In this document: positions 24,293 through 32,833 of the stretch, piece by piece | Layout: every line of letters starts with the position of its first letter | Numbering within the stretch: the stretch's first letter is position 1 | From: Pelomonas paludis | GTDB lineage: Bacteria; Pseudomonadota; Gammaproteobacteria; Burkholderiales; Burkholderiaceae_C | NCBI RefSeq assembly: GCF_039872745.1 | Contig: NZ_JBDPZD010000001.1 | Location: 744,001 to 808,000, forward strand | Length of the DNA stretch: 64,000 nt | Direction of reading: 5' to 3' | Program-made: the position numbers and the translations under genes | Notes under the pieces: model-generated | The model's database searches: none | What the model saw: only the letters and a program-made list of their open reading frames with translations | Told to the model about the DNA's origin: nothing

Positions 24293-24303
24293 GGGTGGGG
24301 CAG

Positions 24304-24546
24304 ATGGGTCCGGCGTCTGACTCCGACCGCTATGCCTACGCCGTCGCTTGGTCGGAAGAAGACGGCGAGTACGTCGGGCGATGTGGCGAGTTTCCGTCGC
24401 TGTCTTGGTTGGACAAGACGCCCGAGACTGCGCTTGCAGGCATTCGCGCCCTTGTGGCCGATGTCGTCGCAGATCTGCAGGCCAGTGGTGAGTCCATTCC
24501 TGGCGCAAAGCAAGTGCTGTTCAAGTTTGCGCGGACTGACTATTGA
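24304..24546 (+). CDS. HicB-like antitoxin, truncated before its DNA-binding domain
   Basis: The start is ATG at 24304 behind GAGGGTGGGG. The 80 residues include YAVAWSEEDGEYVGRCGE, FPSLSWLDKTPETALAGIR and VVADLQASGESIPG, the HicB N-terminal domain, about 65 percent like the gene at 19397 by eye. As there, the ribbon-helix-helix half is missing. The stop lies two bases before a GACTTGACCCCGAATT repeat. It follows higA by 11 bases. No HicA is present, so it is probably not a working antitoxin. Confidence 0.75.
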   Translation: MGPASDSDRYAYAVAWSEEDGEYVGRCGEFPSLSWLDKTPETALAGIRALVADVVADLQASGESIPGAKQVLFKFARTDY

Positions 24547-24547
24547 T

Positions 24548-24563
24548 GACTTGACCCCGAATT
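24548..24563. repeat. Dispersed repeat, short copy 4
   Basis: GACTTGACCCCGAATT follows the second truncated HicB stop by one base and matches the core plus tail of the copy that ends the first truncated HicB (19637-19652). Confidence 0.6.
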
Positions 24564-24642
24564 GAAGATTGAGGCTGACGGCCACCAGTTGGCACGTTAA
24601 ATTGCGGCCTCTCATCTGACTTGAGTCGAAGGGAGTTCTCTC

Positions 24643-25596
24643 ATGTACGAGCGCGCAATCCAACGCCGGTCACAGGCGGTCGCTATTGCCTTGTTGGTCC
24701 TGGGCAGCGGCAGTGCGGCTGCGGCGAGCTTCAGCAGTTCGGCGATGTGCGAGGTCGGTCGCGGCGACACGCCTGGAAGCGACAAATGCGCCGTGATCGA
24801 TCAGAGCTCCGACTTCGGTTTGCCGGCCGGACAGGTGCTTTCCACAAGTTTCACCAGCGCGGCCTCTGAAAAGTTCACCCGGCAGTATTCGGCCTCCGTC
24901 AGAAGCGGGCCGGGCGACCTGGGCGTCAAGGTGGATGGGCTGCTCGAGGCCTCGCGCCCAGCCACAGAACTTTTCTACGTTGGCGGCACCACGACGGCCT
25001 ACGCCACGTATTCAGACACTGTGCTGGTCAGTTCCGCCACGCTGCCTGCTGGAACGCCAGTCACGGTGGAGCTTAGCCAAGTCGTGACGTTCTCTTTGGG
25101 GCGGACGCTGACCGCCAACCCAACCTCTACCGCCCACGGTCAAACCACCATCGCCCTGCAGTTCAACGCAACAGGCGTCACCAGTGCCGCCATCGACAAG
25201 TGCTGGGGAGATTTCTTCGCCAATTGCACCCCGACCTTGATTGACGGGAGCGAGCAGACCTTCGAGTACCGCGTTTCCGTGGATTCCTACGTGGGCGGCT
25301 CCATCGCGATTTCCGGCGGGCTTGCCGCTGGCACCTTTCTCAGCATCTCGAACTTCTTTTACAACAACCCTGGCGTGGCTGAAGCGAGTTCCAGCGTCAA
25401 CAGCCTCCACAGTGCGCACACCTACTTCAGCACATCGACGCCAGGCGTGAGCCTGGTCGCCGAAAGCGGCCACCAGTACGCCCCAGTGCCTGAGCCCGAG
25501 CGCATCGTTCTGCTGCTGGGCGGGCTCGGTGTGATCGGCGCCGCCGCTCGCAGGCGCGCTGCGTCTAAGAGTGCCTGCCCTGCTTGCCGCGACTAG
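24643..25596 (+). CDS. PEP-CTERM sorting-domain protein, C-terminus altered by a repeat
   Basis: The 317-residue protein has a signal peptide (AVAIALLVLGSGSAAAASF) and a Ser/Thr-rich beta domain. The PEP-CTERM signal is VPEPERIVLLLGGLGVIG followed by AAARRRAA. Exosortase would cut there during delivery to the cell surface or exopolysaccharide. The signal is normally the very end of the protein. Here ten extra residues (SKSACPACRD) are encoded by a 34-bp repeat (25571-25604) that also supplies the stop. Upstream, TTGGCACGTTAAATTGC at 24589-24605 resembles a sigma-54 site, but the GG-to-GC spacing is one base too long. Confidence 0.85.
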   Translation: MYERAIQRRSQAVAIALLVLGSGSAAAASFSSSAMCEVGRGDTPGSDKCAVIDQSSDFGLPAGQVLSTSFTSAASEKFTRQYSASVRSGPGDLGVKVDGLLEASRPATELFYVGGTTTAYATYSDTVLVSSATLPAGTPVTVELSQVVTFSLGRTLTANPTSTAHGQTTIALQFNATGVTSAAIDKCWGDFFANCTPTLIDGSEQTFEYRVSVDSYVGGSIAISGGLAAGTFLSISNFFYNNPGVAEASSSVNSLHSAHTYFSTSTPGVSLVAESGHQYAPVPEPERIVLLLGGLGVIGAAARRRAASKSACPACRD

Positions 25597-25604
25597 CGGC
25601 GGGA
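25571..25604. repeat. 34-bp repeat, copy 2
   Basis: It matches 23644-23677 with one mismatch. It overlaps the 3' end of the PEP-CTERM gene and provides its stop codon. A degenerate dispersed-repeat copy (TTCAAGCCTTAGCCCCGAAT) follows at 25650-25671. Confidence 0.7.
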
Positions 25605-25716
25605 GGGCTACCCCGCTGCGCCTCTGCCTCGCGTCTGAGGAAGGCGACGTTCAAGCCTTAGCCCCGAATTCGCTTTGGCAGTTCGTGCAACACGGGCGAG
25701 CCACCCCTGCCAGCTT

Positions 25717-26925
25717 TCAGTTCTTCCGCCAGAGGCTCGGTAGGAAGCGGTAGTAGAGCAAGTGGCGCCACGTCGCCCAGTCGTGGGCAGCGTGGCCGCC
25801 GGCGTAGTACTCGTGGTTGACGCCATGGGCCTTGAGCGCGGCGACGAGTGCGGAGACGCGGGCGTTGAAGGGGCCGCGCTCCTCCAGCGTGCCCTGGCCG
25901 ACGAAGAGGTAGTCGACCTTTTTGTTCACGTCGGGGTCGTTGAGGAACTTGGCGAGGGACTTTTCGGGTTCGGTGTCGCCAGCGCTGAGCACCCCGAAGT
26001 TGGCGAACAGGTCGAGGGAATTGAAGCCGGCGAAGATCGTGTGGCGGCCGCCCATCGAGAGGCCGGAGAGCGCGCGGCCTTTCGGGTCGCGGCGCACGGC
26101 GTATTCCTTTTCGACGAGCGGAATCACCGCCTTGCGCAGTTCTTCCTCGAAGATCTTGAACGTGAGCTGGGCGTGCTGCGGGTGGTTGCGGTGCACGACT
26201 TGGTTGTTGGGGATCGCGATCACCATCGGCACGGCTTTGCCCTCGGCAAGCAGGTTGTCCATGATGAAGTTCGCGCGGCCGTCGTAGATCCAGTTTGCGG
26301 GCAGCTCGCCGCTGCCGCCAACGAGATAGAGCACCGGGTAAGTCTTGGCGCGATCGTAGCCAGGAGGTGTGTAGACGTAGAGATCGCGTTCGCCCTTCGT
26401 GACCTCGGAGTGATAGACGTGGCGCGTCACGTTGCCGTGCGGAACGTTGCGGGCGTCGTAGTAAGCGGGGCCGTCACCGTGCACGATGAGTTGGCTGTAG
26501 GGCGGCATCGCCGTGAATGCGGCGTAGGTGTTGCTCGGGTCCGCCGTGGTGACGCCGTCGATGTTGATGTGATAGGCATACATGTCGGGCTTGAGCGGCC
26601 CGACGGTCAGCGTCCAAATACCGTCGTCGCCCTTGGTGAAGGGCACCGGCTGGCCGGATTTGCCGAGCGCGGTGAGGAGCGCGACGCCGGCGAGACGCAC
26701 TTCTTTCGCGGCGGGCGCCTTGACGCGGAAGACGACCGTGCGGTCGTCGCGCACGTCGGGTGAATTGAGCGGAGCGCTGAAGGGAACGAGGTTCTCGGTG
26801 TTCTTCTGCGGGTTGTGGTCGAGGTTGACGTTGGCTTGTTGCGCCCACGCGAGGGCGGGGGCGAACGAGCAAACGGCAAAGAGGGCAAGGCGTGCAAGGA
26901 GGGCAAGGCGCGTGCGGATGTTCAT
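25717..26925 (-). CDS. Secreted esterase of the enterochelin-esterase (Fes/IroE-like) family
   Basis: The start at 26925 gives a signal peptide (RTRLALLARLALFAVCSFAP); a longer frame to 26970 is unlikely. The 402-residue product has an N-terminal Ig-like / CBM48-type domain (VVFRVKAPAAKEVRLAGVA) and an alpha/beta-hydrolase domain. The latter shows YTPPGYDRAKTYPVLYLVGG, nucleophile elbow GLSMGGRHT, and a C-terminal His in GGHAAHDWATW. Relatives act on acylated sugars, feruloylated xylans or siderophores. A related gene lies at 41060-42181, and a broken duplicate of its 3' end at 21606-21930. Confidence 0.88.
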   Translation of the reverse strand: MNIRTRLALLARLALFAVCSFAPALAWAQQANVNLDHNPQKNTENLVPFSAPLNSPDVRDDRTVVFRVKAPAAKEVRLAGVALLTALGKSGQPVPFTKGDDGIWTLTVGPLKPDMYAYHINIDGVTTADPSNTYAAFTAMPPYSQLIVHGDGPAYYDARNVPHGNVTRHVYHSEVTKGERDLYVYTPPGYDRAKTYPVLYLVGGSGELPANWIYDGRANFIMDNLLAEGKAVPMVIAIPNNQVVHRNHPQHAQLTFKIFEEELRKAVIPLVEKEYAVRRDPKGRALSGLSMGGRHTIFAGFNSLDLFANFGVLSAGDTEPEKSLAKFLNDPDVNKKVDYLFVGQGTLEERGPFNARVSALVAALKAHGVNHEYYAGGHAAHDWATWRHLLYYRFLPSLWRKN

Positions 26926-26977
26926 GGCGAGGCGTTGAGGTTGATCGGGTGGAGGTGAGCCGCAGCGCACCCGAAAT

Positions 26978-27009
26978 GGGTCAATTCTTGAACATTTAGT
27001 CCCGTCCCT
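26978..27009. repeat. Dispersed repeat, degenerate copy 5
   Basis: GGGTCAATTCTTGAACATTT then AGTCCCGTCCC follows the same scheme as 23687-23716 with several changes. It sits between the esterase and yjdM-like genes; the remaining 26926-27145 interval shows nothing else. Confidence 0.5.
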
Positions 27010-27145
27010 AGATGAGGGTTGCAGCCAAGCTCCCAGCCCTCACATCTCACCCTTCGACGGCAGTGGTGCAATCCGTAGCTGGCCACGCTCCCAGGAGCTG
27101 GCCGCGAATTCACGACTTCCTATTTCCCTGCGCGAAGCAAACAGC

Positions 27146-27487
27146 ATGAGCACCCTGCCCCCTTGCCCCAAGTGCCACTCGGTCTACACCTATGAGGACG
27201 GCGCGCAGCTGGTCTGCCCGGAGTGCAGCTACGAGTGGTCGCCGCAGGCCAACCCTGACGCGGCCGACGCGCCGCGCGTGGTGCGCGATGCGGTGGGCAA
27301 TGTGCTGCAGGACGGTGACACCGTTACGGTGGTCAAGGACCTGAAGGTCAAGGGGTCGTCCTTGGTCGTCAAGGTGGGCACCAAGGTCAAGAACATCCGC
27401 CTGACGGACGGCGACCACGACATCGACTGCAAGATCGACGGCGTGGGTGCGATGGGCTTGAAGTCGGAGTTCGTGAAGAAGGCTTGA
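27146..27487 (+). CDS. yjdM: YjdM/PhnA-family zinc-ribbon protein
   Basis: The 113-residue protein starts TLPPCPKCHSVYTYEDGAQL and VCPECSYEW, a CPxC...CPxC zinc ribbon. The PhnA C-terminal beta domain follows: VVRDAVGNVLQDGDTVTVVK, DLKVKGSSLVVKVGTKVKNI and IDCKIDGVGAMGLKSEFVKK. Length and sequence fit the family closely. The old name (alkylphosphonate uptake) reflects genome position in E. coli; the biochemical role is not established. It marks the right end of the accessory region. Confidence 0.95.
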   Translation: MSTLPPCPKCHSVYTYEDGAQLVCPECSYEWSPQANPDAADAPRVVRDAVGNVLQDGDTVTVVKDLKVKGSSLVVKVGTKVKNIRLTDGDHDIDCKIDGVGAMGLKSEFVKKA

Positions 27488-27587
27488 GGCTGCAATCTTG
27501 CTGCGCGACGCCTTGATGTCGGCGCCCTAGCGGTAGGCCTCATTGAGGACGGGGTGCCAACGGAGATAGGTGCCAAATCAGGAACGC

Positions 27588-27606
27588 TTGAGACCTGACC
27601 CCGCAA
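27588..27606. repeat. Dispersed repeat, short copy 6
   Basis: TTGAGACCTGACCCCGCAA matches the AAGACCTGACCCCGAAT core of copy 1. It lies in the 190-base gap between yjdM and the lipoprotein gene, which otherwise shows nothing. Confidence 0.5.
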
Positions 27607-27677
27607 CCCTGGTTGGCGTAGTGCCGCCGTGCCCTTGCACGCCGGCACAAGTGGCAAGCGCGGCGACGCAGGACGGC

Positions 27678-30005
27678 TCAGGATCCTTGACGTTTGAACA
27701 GCAGAGCGGCGCGGATGGGGATGCCCGCGACGCCATCCATGTAGTGCACGACGAGATATTCGCCGGTCGGGCCAGCGAACGCCCCCGAGATGTTGCCTCC
27801 GCCCAGGTTCTGTCCGGAGGTTCGCACGTCCATCGGCCCATACCCGTTGGCTGCGTTGACCGCGCTGCCGAAGGCCACGCCAGCGAAGCGCCCGGCGATG
27901 TTGATACGCACCGTGCCGTAGTAAGGATTCGGTGTGCCGATGGGGTACTGGTCGAAGTACACCGTCACGCTGGCGCTGTCGATGACCCCCGGCGGGAGCT
28001 GCGCCTCGCCGCTGCCCCGATCGGCCATCACGGCGGTCGCGCTAAGCAGCGTGTAGGTAGCACTGCCGCTGGTGGGCACGGCCGCATCTGGCCGGGCCAC
28101 CGCGTAGGGCTGCGACCGCTGCACGAAGTTGCCTCCGGCGGCGCTGCCGCTGCTGACTGTGACGCGGCCGATGCTGGCGAAGTCGTTGCCAGCAAGGTCA
28201 TACGCCGTGGCCGGCGTGAAGCTGAGCGGCGACGGCACCGACGCGAGTTCGCCTTTGGGGCCGAAGGTCACAGCCTCATTTGGGGCACCGAAATTCATGT
28301 TCTCGTTGTTGTGGTTCAAGAAAACGAAATGGCTACCAGCGGCCGGCTTGGGATCGATCCCAGTGCCAGGCGCGCCGGATTGGGCACAGCCTTGTGCGTC
28401 GGGCGGCGTGTCCTGGCCAACAAAGGCTAAAGCGGCATAGGCGCCTGCATTGACCGCATTGATTTGCAAGATTGCAGCTGCCTTGCGGGCACCAGCGCCA
28501 GCGGGTCGAACTTTCAGCAGCGCGGTGGTGCCGGGGGGGAAGAGCGGCGAGACCGGCACTTCGAGGTAGACGTCGTTCTCGGCGTCGGGCTGCCAGCCGG
28601 CGAGCTCGGGGTGTGTCAATCCGCCTCGGGACCGAAAGCGCACCGTCTCACCGGTCGGGCTAGCCAAACCCACATCAACCGCAATCTGCACACCGCCGAG
28701 GTACATCGCGCTGATCGCCGAATCAGCCGTTGGCGTCAAGGCCATAGGCGCGCCGCTCCCTGTGGTCGATGCGAGGTTCAGCTGCGTATGGGCCACCAAG
28801 CCCAGCCGGCGAACGCCGCATGCGGGGATTTGGGTGGCTGGCCGTGCCAAGGCGTAGAAGCGGCCTGTCGTGGACAGGAGGTTGGAACGGGTGACAAACT
28901 GGTCGCCGCCGGAGGGATAGGTCACGATCTCGACGCCGCCGTTCCAGCGGCCGATACCGACGTCTCCGTCCGCGAAGACTTCGGCGACGCTGCCGGTGTA
29001 AAGCTCATTGCGGCTGGTTTTGGCATCGCCCGGGCCATAGGACACCAGCGCGCCCCGCAGGTTGAAATGCGTGCGGCCCTGAACTTCTCCCAAGAGCCGG
29101 AACTGGTCATCCGGCATAGCGGCGAGGGCCGTGCCGCTGGAGATGCCCTTGGGCATCGCTTCGGCAAGTGTGGCCGCAGTGGGAAGCAAGTCGCTGCCGA
29201 ACAGTACCAAGCCTTGCGTGCGCAACTTTTCGGCAACGGGCAGCGCCGTGGCTTCGAGGAAATCCACGGTGCCTGCAGCGAGCGCTGGCCCTATGCGGTC
29301 GTCCTCAGGATCGATGTTGACGAGGTGGTGCAGCCCGTCCAGCGCCGTAGACATGCCCGCCTGGCCGGTGGCCGTCGACAGTCGATGCCAAAGGCCGACG
29401 AAGGAGCCGTTCACCAAAGCGTGGGTGACATCGTCGACCTTCGGGGCGTTCGCCCCGGGTGGCTGGGTGAGATCTAACCGAACGAAGTCGGTCGTGCTGG
29501 CGACGCCCAGCGTCTGGGCGGCGGAAGTGTTGGCCGCACGGACGCCCGTTGCAGACCAGTCAGGCGTCTTCGCACTCTCGATACCGCGCACAACCATCTC
29601 GGTGTACGGCGTGACGTTGATGCGTCGGGCCGGGCCGGTCCACGTGTCCACGGCCCGTAGTTTGGGGTCCAGCGTGGCCGTGGTCTTGCGTATCGGATCT
29701 GTCCAACTCCCGCCGCTTGCGGCCAACATCACCACGGAGTCGGCCGGCACAGTTGCATTGAACGCGTATTCACCATCGCTGCCGGTGCGCACCTCTTGCA
29801 ACAGCGTCGTACGTCCCTGGGCGTCGACGCGGAGCATCTGGACCGTGGCGCCGGCAACCGGTCCGGGCGCGATGCTGCCGCTGACGGTTGTCTGGGACTG
29901 CGCAACGGGAGGGCTCGCGACGGGATCGCTTCCGCCCCCGCCGCCCCCGCAGGCGCTGAGCACGATGGCCAGTGCCACACCGGCCCAGCGGGCGGTGGAC
30001 TTCAT
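27678..30005 (-). CDS. Large surface lipoprotein with a carboxypeptidase-regulatory-like domain
   Basis: The start at 30005 gives a lipoprotein signal (MKSTARWAGVALAIVLSAC) with lipobox LSAC followed by a Gly-rich spacer. The 775-residue product opens with an Ig-like module (SGSIAPGPVAGATVQMLRVD ... GEYAFNATVPADSVVMLAAS) of the carboxypeptidase-regulatory type. A helical segment follows (NVTPYTEMVVRGIES, THALVNGSFVGLWHRLS), then a long beta-rich C-terminal half. No catalytic motif is seen. Proteins of this type are outer-membrane-attached and species-specific. It stands alone. Confidence 0.8.
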   Translation of the reverse strand: MKSTARWAGVALAIVLSACGGGGGGSDPVASPPVAQSQTTVSGSIAPGPVAGATVQMLRVDAQGRTTLLQEVRTGSDGEYAFNATVPADSVVMLAASGGSWTDPIRKTTATLDPKLRAVDTWTGPARRINVTPYTEMVVRGIESAKTPDWSATGVRAANTSAAQTLGVASTTDFVRLDLTQPPGANAPKVDDVTHALVNGSFVGLWHRLSTATGQAGMSTALDGLHHLVNIDPEDDRIGPALAAGTVDFLEATALPVAEKLRTQGLVLFGSDLLPTAATLAEAMPKGISSGTALAAMPDDQFRLLGEVQGRTHFNLRGALVSYGPGDAKTSRNELYTGSVAEVFADGDVGIGRWNGGVEIVTYPSGGDQFVTRSNLLSTTGRFYALARPATQIPACGVRRLGLVAHTQLNLASTTGSGAPMALTPTADSAISAMYLGGVQIAVDVGLASPTGETVRFRSRGGLTHPELAGWQPDAENDVYLEVPVSPLFPPGTTALLKVRPAGAGARKAAAILQINAVNAGAYAALAFVGQDTPPDAQGCAQSGAPGTGIDPKPAAGSHFVFLNHNNENMNFGAPNEAVTFGPKGELASVPSPLSFTPATAYDLAGNDFASIGRVTVSSGSAAGGNFVQRSQPYAVARPDAAVPTSGSATYTLLSATAVMADRGSGEAQLPPGVIDSASVTVYFDQYPIGTPNPYYGTVRINIAGRFAGVAFGSAVNAANGYGPMDVRTSGQNLGGGNISGAFAGPTGEYLVVHYMDGVAGIPIRAALLFKRQGS

Positions 30006-30058
30006 ACGTTCTCCCTGTCGCACGGAAACCCTAGTTGGCTATGACACGGCGAGTTTAG

Positions 30059-30088
30059 GTGGCGTACACACGCCCCAACACCGCAAGA
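30059..30088. repeat. 30-bp repeat shared with 21967-21996
   Basis: The GTGGC....ACACACGCCCC..CACCGCAAGA frame is conserved in 26 of 30 positions at both sites. Here it lies between the lipoprotein start and the end of a PEP-CTERM gene. Its origin is unknown. Confidence 0.45.
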
Positions 30089-30113
30089 AGAGAGGTCGGG
30101 CCGAGCCTGACCC

Positions 30114-30725
30114 TCAGCGCCCCACGCGGCGCCGCCGCGCCACCAGCAACGCACCGCCGGCCAAGGCCAGCCAGGCACTCGCGGGTTCGGGCACGGCGGT
30201 GACGGAGACGTTGTCGATCAGGCCGCCGGCTTGGTCCGAGGTGCCGATGGCGGCGAAGCGCAGCACCGCGCTGCCGCTGCTGCCCAGGTCCACCAGGGCG
30301 CTGAAGTGCTGCCAGTTGGGCACCGAACCGCCAGCGGCCGTCTCCATGACGGTGCTGGAGAAGCTGCCCAGGCTGACCTGCACGCCTTGCGTGCCGGCGC
30401 CCCAGCCGATGCGGGGCGTGTACCAGAAGCTCAGGGTCACCCAGCCGGTGGCGTGGAGGGTCTGGCTCATGGCGCTGTTGTAGAAGGTGTCCAGCTCGAC
30501 GAGTTGCTGGCCGTCCTGCGCGAGGTTGCCTTCCAGCTGCCGCTGCAGCTCGATGTCGGGGTCGCCAGTCCAGCCGGTGATGGTGGGCTTGATCACCCAG
30601 GTGCCCGTGGGGATGACGTCGGCCTCGAAGCTGCCATTGACGACCAGGTTGGGGCCAGCGGCAAAGGCGGCAGGCGCCAGGGACAGGGCGAGACAGGCGG
30701 CGCTAGCGATACGGGCAATCTTCAT
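30114..30725 (-). CDS. PEP-CTERM protein with DUF642-like domain
   Basis: The 203-residue protein has a signal peptide (ARIASAACLALSLAPAAFAA). It opens its mature part with NLVVNGSFEADVIPTGTW, the DUF642 / galactose-binding-like start, and continues with GWTGDPDIELQRQL and AAIGTSDQAGGLIDNVSVTA. The PEP-CTERM tail is VPEPASAWLALAGGALLVAR followed by RRR. The domain is probably carbohydrate-binding; the tail directs exosortase processing. The start ATG has GAGG upstream. Confidence 0.9.
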   Translation of the reverse strand: MKIARIASAACLALSLAPAAFAAGPNLVVNGSFEADVIPTGTWVIKPTITGWTGDPDIELQRQLEGNLAQDGQQLVELDTFYNSAMSQTLHATGWVTLSFWYTPRIGWGAGTQGVQVSLGSFSSTVMETAAGGSVPNWQHFSALVDLGSSGSAVLRFAAIGTSDQAGGLIDNVSVTAVPEPASAWLALAGGALLVARRRRVGR

Positions 30726-31029
30726 GGGGGACCTCTAAGAATGGCCAGCCAGTCTAGGCAGGCGCACCCTGGCGCGCCCTCCCTATGTGCGATGGCTCAG
30801 ATGGCGCAGAGGGCGCGCCTGAGCCCATCTCCAGGCGCCCGGCCCAGTGGTGCGAGCGTGGCAGCAATCTCAGTGGTCTCGTCGACGTTCTGGCCCGGAT
30901 TCCTTGGTGCCCCATCGCGAAGCGGGCCCGTCCCGATGTCTCTTGCCCCCCGGTTCAGGGGTGGGGTCTTCAGCCCGCGCCGTGTGAACATTCGAGACAA
31001 ATTCACTTGACTCCACAGGGATCGAATCT
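30726..31029. other. Divergent intergenic region between two PEP-CTERM genes
   Basis: This stretch of about 300 bases separates two divergently transcribed PEP-CTERM genes. No gene, hairpin with U-tract or sigma-54-type site is seen. TTGACTCC at 31007-31014 could be a -35 element for the gene at 31030, but no good -10 follows. Confidence 0.4.
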
Positions 31030-31656
31030 ATGAAGCTGTTACCCGTCGCCCTTGCTGCCCTGCTGTTGAGCTCGGCCGTGTCTGCACAAACGCTGACGCC
31101 CACGCAAACCGCGCATGTCGTCGACCGCGCGGGCCAAGGCATCAGCAGCGACTGGTATCTCACCGTCAACTGGGATGACGCAGCACCGAACGTCGGTTTG
31201 CTCCAGTTCGACCTCACGGGTGTGACCAGCGTCACGTCCGCCACCTTGAACCTGTTCCATCAGTGGAATTCGTATGAGACGGCCTCGTTTGCCGTCTACC
31301 GCAACACCAGCGCCTGGATCAATGGCGCGACCTATGACTGGTCGACCCTGCCCTCGGTCGACGCAACGCCTGTTGCGGTGCTCAATCTGGTGGCGGGTGA
31401 GTATGGCCAGAACGAAACCTATTCGCTGGACGTGACGTCTGCGGTGGCAGGTTGGGTCAATGGCAGCTATGCCAACTATGGCTTCACCTTCGCACGTACG
31501 GACGCGCCGAACCCGTTCCTCTACTTCCAAGGCGGTGTGGGTCAGGACCATCCGGCCACGCTGCAGATCAACGCCGTGCCTGAACCCTCGACCTATGCTT
31601 TCATGATTGGTGGCATTGCCTTGCTGGGTTTGCGGGCGCGCCGTCGCGCTGCTTGA
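31030..31656 (+). CDS. PEP-CTERM protein with DNRLRE-like domain
   Basis: The 208-residue protein has a signal peptide (KLLPVALAALLLSSAVSAQ). Its jelly-roll pattern VGLLQFDLTGVTSVTSATLN, SFAVYRNTSAWINGATYDWS and SLDVTSAVAGWVNGSYANYG is typical of DNRLRE/CBM-like surface modules. The PEP-CTERM tail is VPEPSTYAFMIGGIALLGLR followed by ARRRAA. It is followed by a strong terminator, so it is monocistronic. Confidence 0.9.
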   Translation: MKLLPVALAALLLSSAVSAQTLTPTQTAHVVDRAGQGISSDWYLTVNWDDAAPNVGLLQFDLTGVTSVTSATLNLFHQWNSYETASFAVYRNTSAWINGATYDWSTLPSVDATPVAVLNLVAGEYGQNETYSLDVTSAVAGWVNGSYANYGFTFARTDAPNPFLYFQGGVGQDHPATLQINAVPEPSTYAFMIGGIALLGLRARRRAA

Positions 31657-31681
31657 TCGGCAGGTTTCGCCGTCATGCAAG

Positions 31682-31707
31682 AACGCCACCCTCGGGTGGC
31701 GTTTTTC
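31682..31707 (+). terminator. Intrinsic terminator after the PEP-CTERM gene
   Basis: AACGCCACCC, loop TC, GGGTGGCGTT, followed by a run of T residues (31702-31706). A ten-base-pair GC-rich stem with U-tract, 25 bases after the stop codon. Confidence 0.92.
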
Positions 31708-31747
31708 TTTGCGGATTAGTTTTCAAGCCCGCGCCACACTCTGGCCC

Positions 31748-32659
31748 ATGAGCCCCGCCGCACTCCCCCTTCTCCACACCACCAGCCTCTGCGAGCTGTA
31801 CTTTGAAAGCGGCAAGCCCTTGGCGGCGGCGAGTGGCCTGGTGTGCCTCTCAAGCCGCGTCTGCGTGGTGGGGGACGACCTGAAACACTTGGGGGTTTTC
31901 GACAGCCACGCGCGGCCGGGTCAGCGTTTGCGCTTGCTGCCGGGCGGGCTGCCCAAGGGCCCGAAGGCGCGCAAGCGCGTGAAGCCGGACTTTGAGATCT
32001 TGCTGGAGTGGCGGGGCGGTTTGCTGGCGCTGGGGTCTGGGTCCAGCTCGCGCCCCACGCGGGACCGGGCGGTGCATCTGCCTAGCTTGCAGGCCGCGCC
32101 GCTCGCCTTTGCGCTGACGCTGCTGTACGAGCGCCTGCGTGCCGAGCTGGGCCCGCTGAACCTGGAGGGCGCGCTGTTGCAGGGGGACGAGCTGTGGCTG
32201 CTGCAACGGGGCAATGCGGGCGGCCTGCTCGGCAATGCGCGCATCCGCTTGCATGCGAGCGTGCTGGAGGGCTTGCTGGTGGGTGCGGGCATTGACGCAG
32301 GCTTGGCGCTGCACGTTGAGCCGATGGCGTTGGGCGAGCTGGACGGCGTGCCGCTGGGCTTCACGGACGCCTGCGCGCTGCCTGCGGGCCACTGGCTCTT
32401 CAGCGCGGCGGCGGAGGACACAGACGATGCGGTGGCGGACGGGCGCTGCGCGGGCTCGGTGATCGGCCTGGCCACAGCGGCAGGGCAGGTGCTGCGGCGC
32501 TGGCGCGTGGGGGGCGACTACAAGGTCGAGGGCATTGATGCCCGCGCTTTGCCCGGCGGGCTGCTGGAGTTGGCCATGGTGTGCGACGCCGACGACCCGA
32601 CCCGCGCGTCGCCCCTGCTGGTGGCGTGTGTGGATGCGAGTGTGGCGGCGCTTGCCTAG
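31748..32659 (+). CDS. DUF6929-like protein (predicted beta-propeller)
   Basis: The start is ATG at 31748 (MSPAALPLLHTTSLCELYFE); no Shine-Dalgarno sequence is obvious. The 303 residues are rich in short strands with repeated L-L-x-x-G turns. They contain HLGVFDSHARPGQRLRLLPG, KRVKPDFEILLEW and the C-terminal KVEGIDARALPGGLLELAMV followed by CDADD. This last pattern fits the DUF6929 / esterase-like phytase propellers, where it lies near the acidic site. The assignment is by eye. There is no signal peptide, so it is probably cytoplasmic. Confidence 0.7.
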   Translation: MSPAALPLLHTTSLCELYFESGKPLAAASGLVCLSSRVCVVGDDLKHLGVFDSHARPGQRLRLLPGGLPKGPKARKRVKPDFEILLEWRGGLLALGSGSSSRPTRDRAVHLPSLQAAPLAFALTLLYERLRAELGPLNLEGALLQGDELWLLQRGNAGGLLGNARIRLHASVLEGLLVGAGIDAGLALHVEPMALGELDGVPLGFTDACALPAGHWLFSAAAEDTDDAVADGRCAGSVIGLATAAGQVLRRWRVGGDYKVEGIDARALPGGLLELAMVCDADDPTRASPLLVACVDASVAALA

Positions 32660-32833
32660 GCTCCACGGCCCTTGCGCCTGAGGCGGGTGCGGCTGCAAAC
32701 AGTGCAGAACAGTGCCGCTCGGTTGTCACCTGTTTGAGCGAGTCTTTCCCCCTAGCTCTGGCGTGCTGCAGGTGCCAAGTCGGGCGCGATCGACCCCTAG
32801 ACTGCGCGCCCCGTTCCTCTCTTGCTTGCTGCG

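Noticed and set aside
24589..24605. Sigma-54-like promoter TTGGCACGTTAAATTGC upstream of a PEP-CTERM gene
   Set aside because: The spacing between the GG and GC elements is 11 bases rather than 10, and no similar site precedes the other PEP-CTERM genes.
31748..32700. Long minus-strand frame opposite the DUF6929-like gene
   Set aside because: The plus-strand frame has the conserved KVEGIDARALPGG pattern; the minus frame is Gln/Arg/His-rich shadow sequence.
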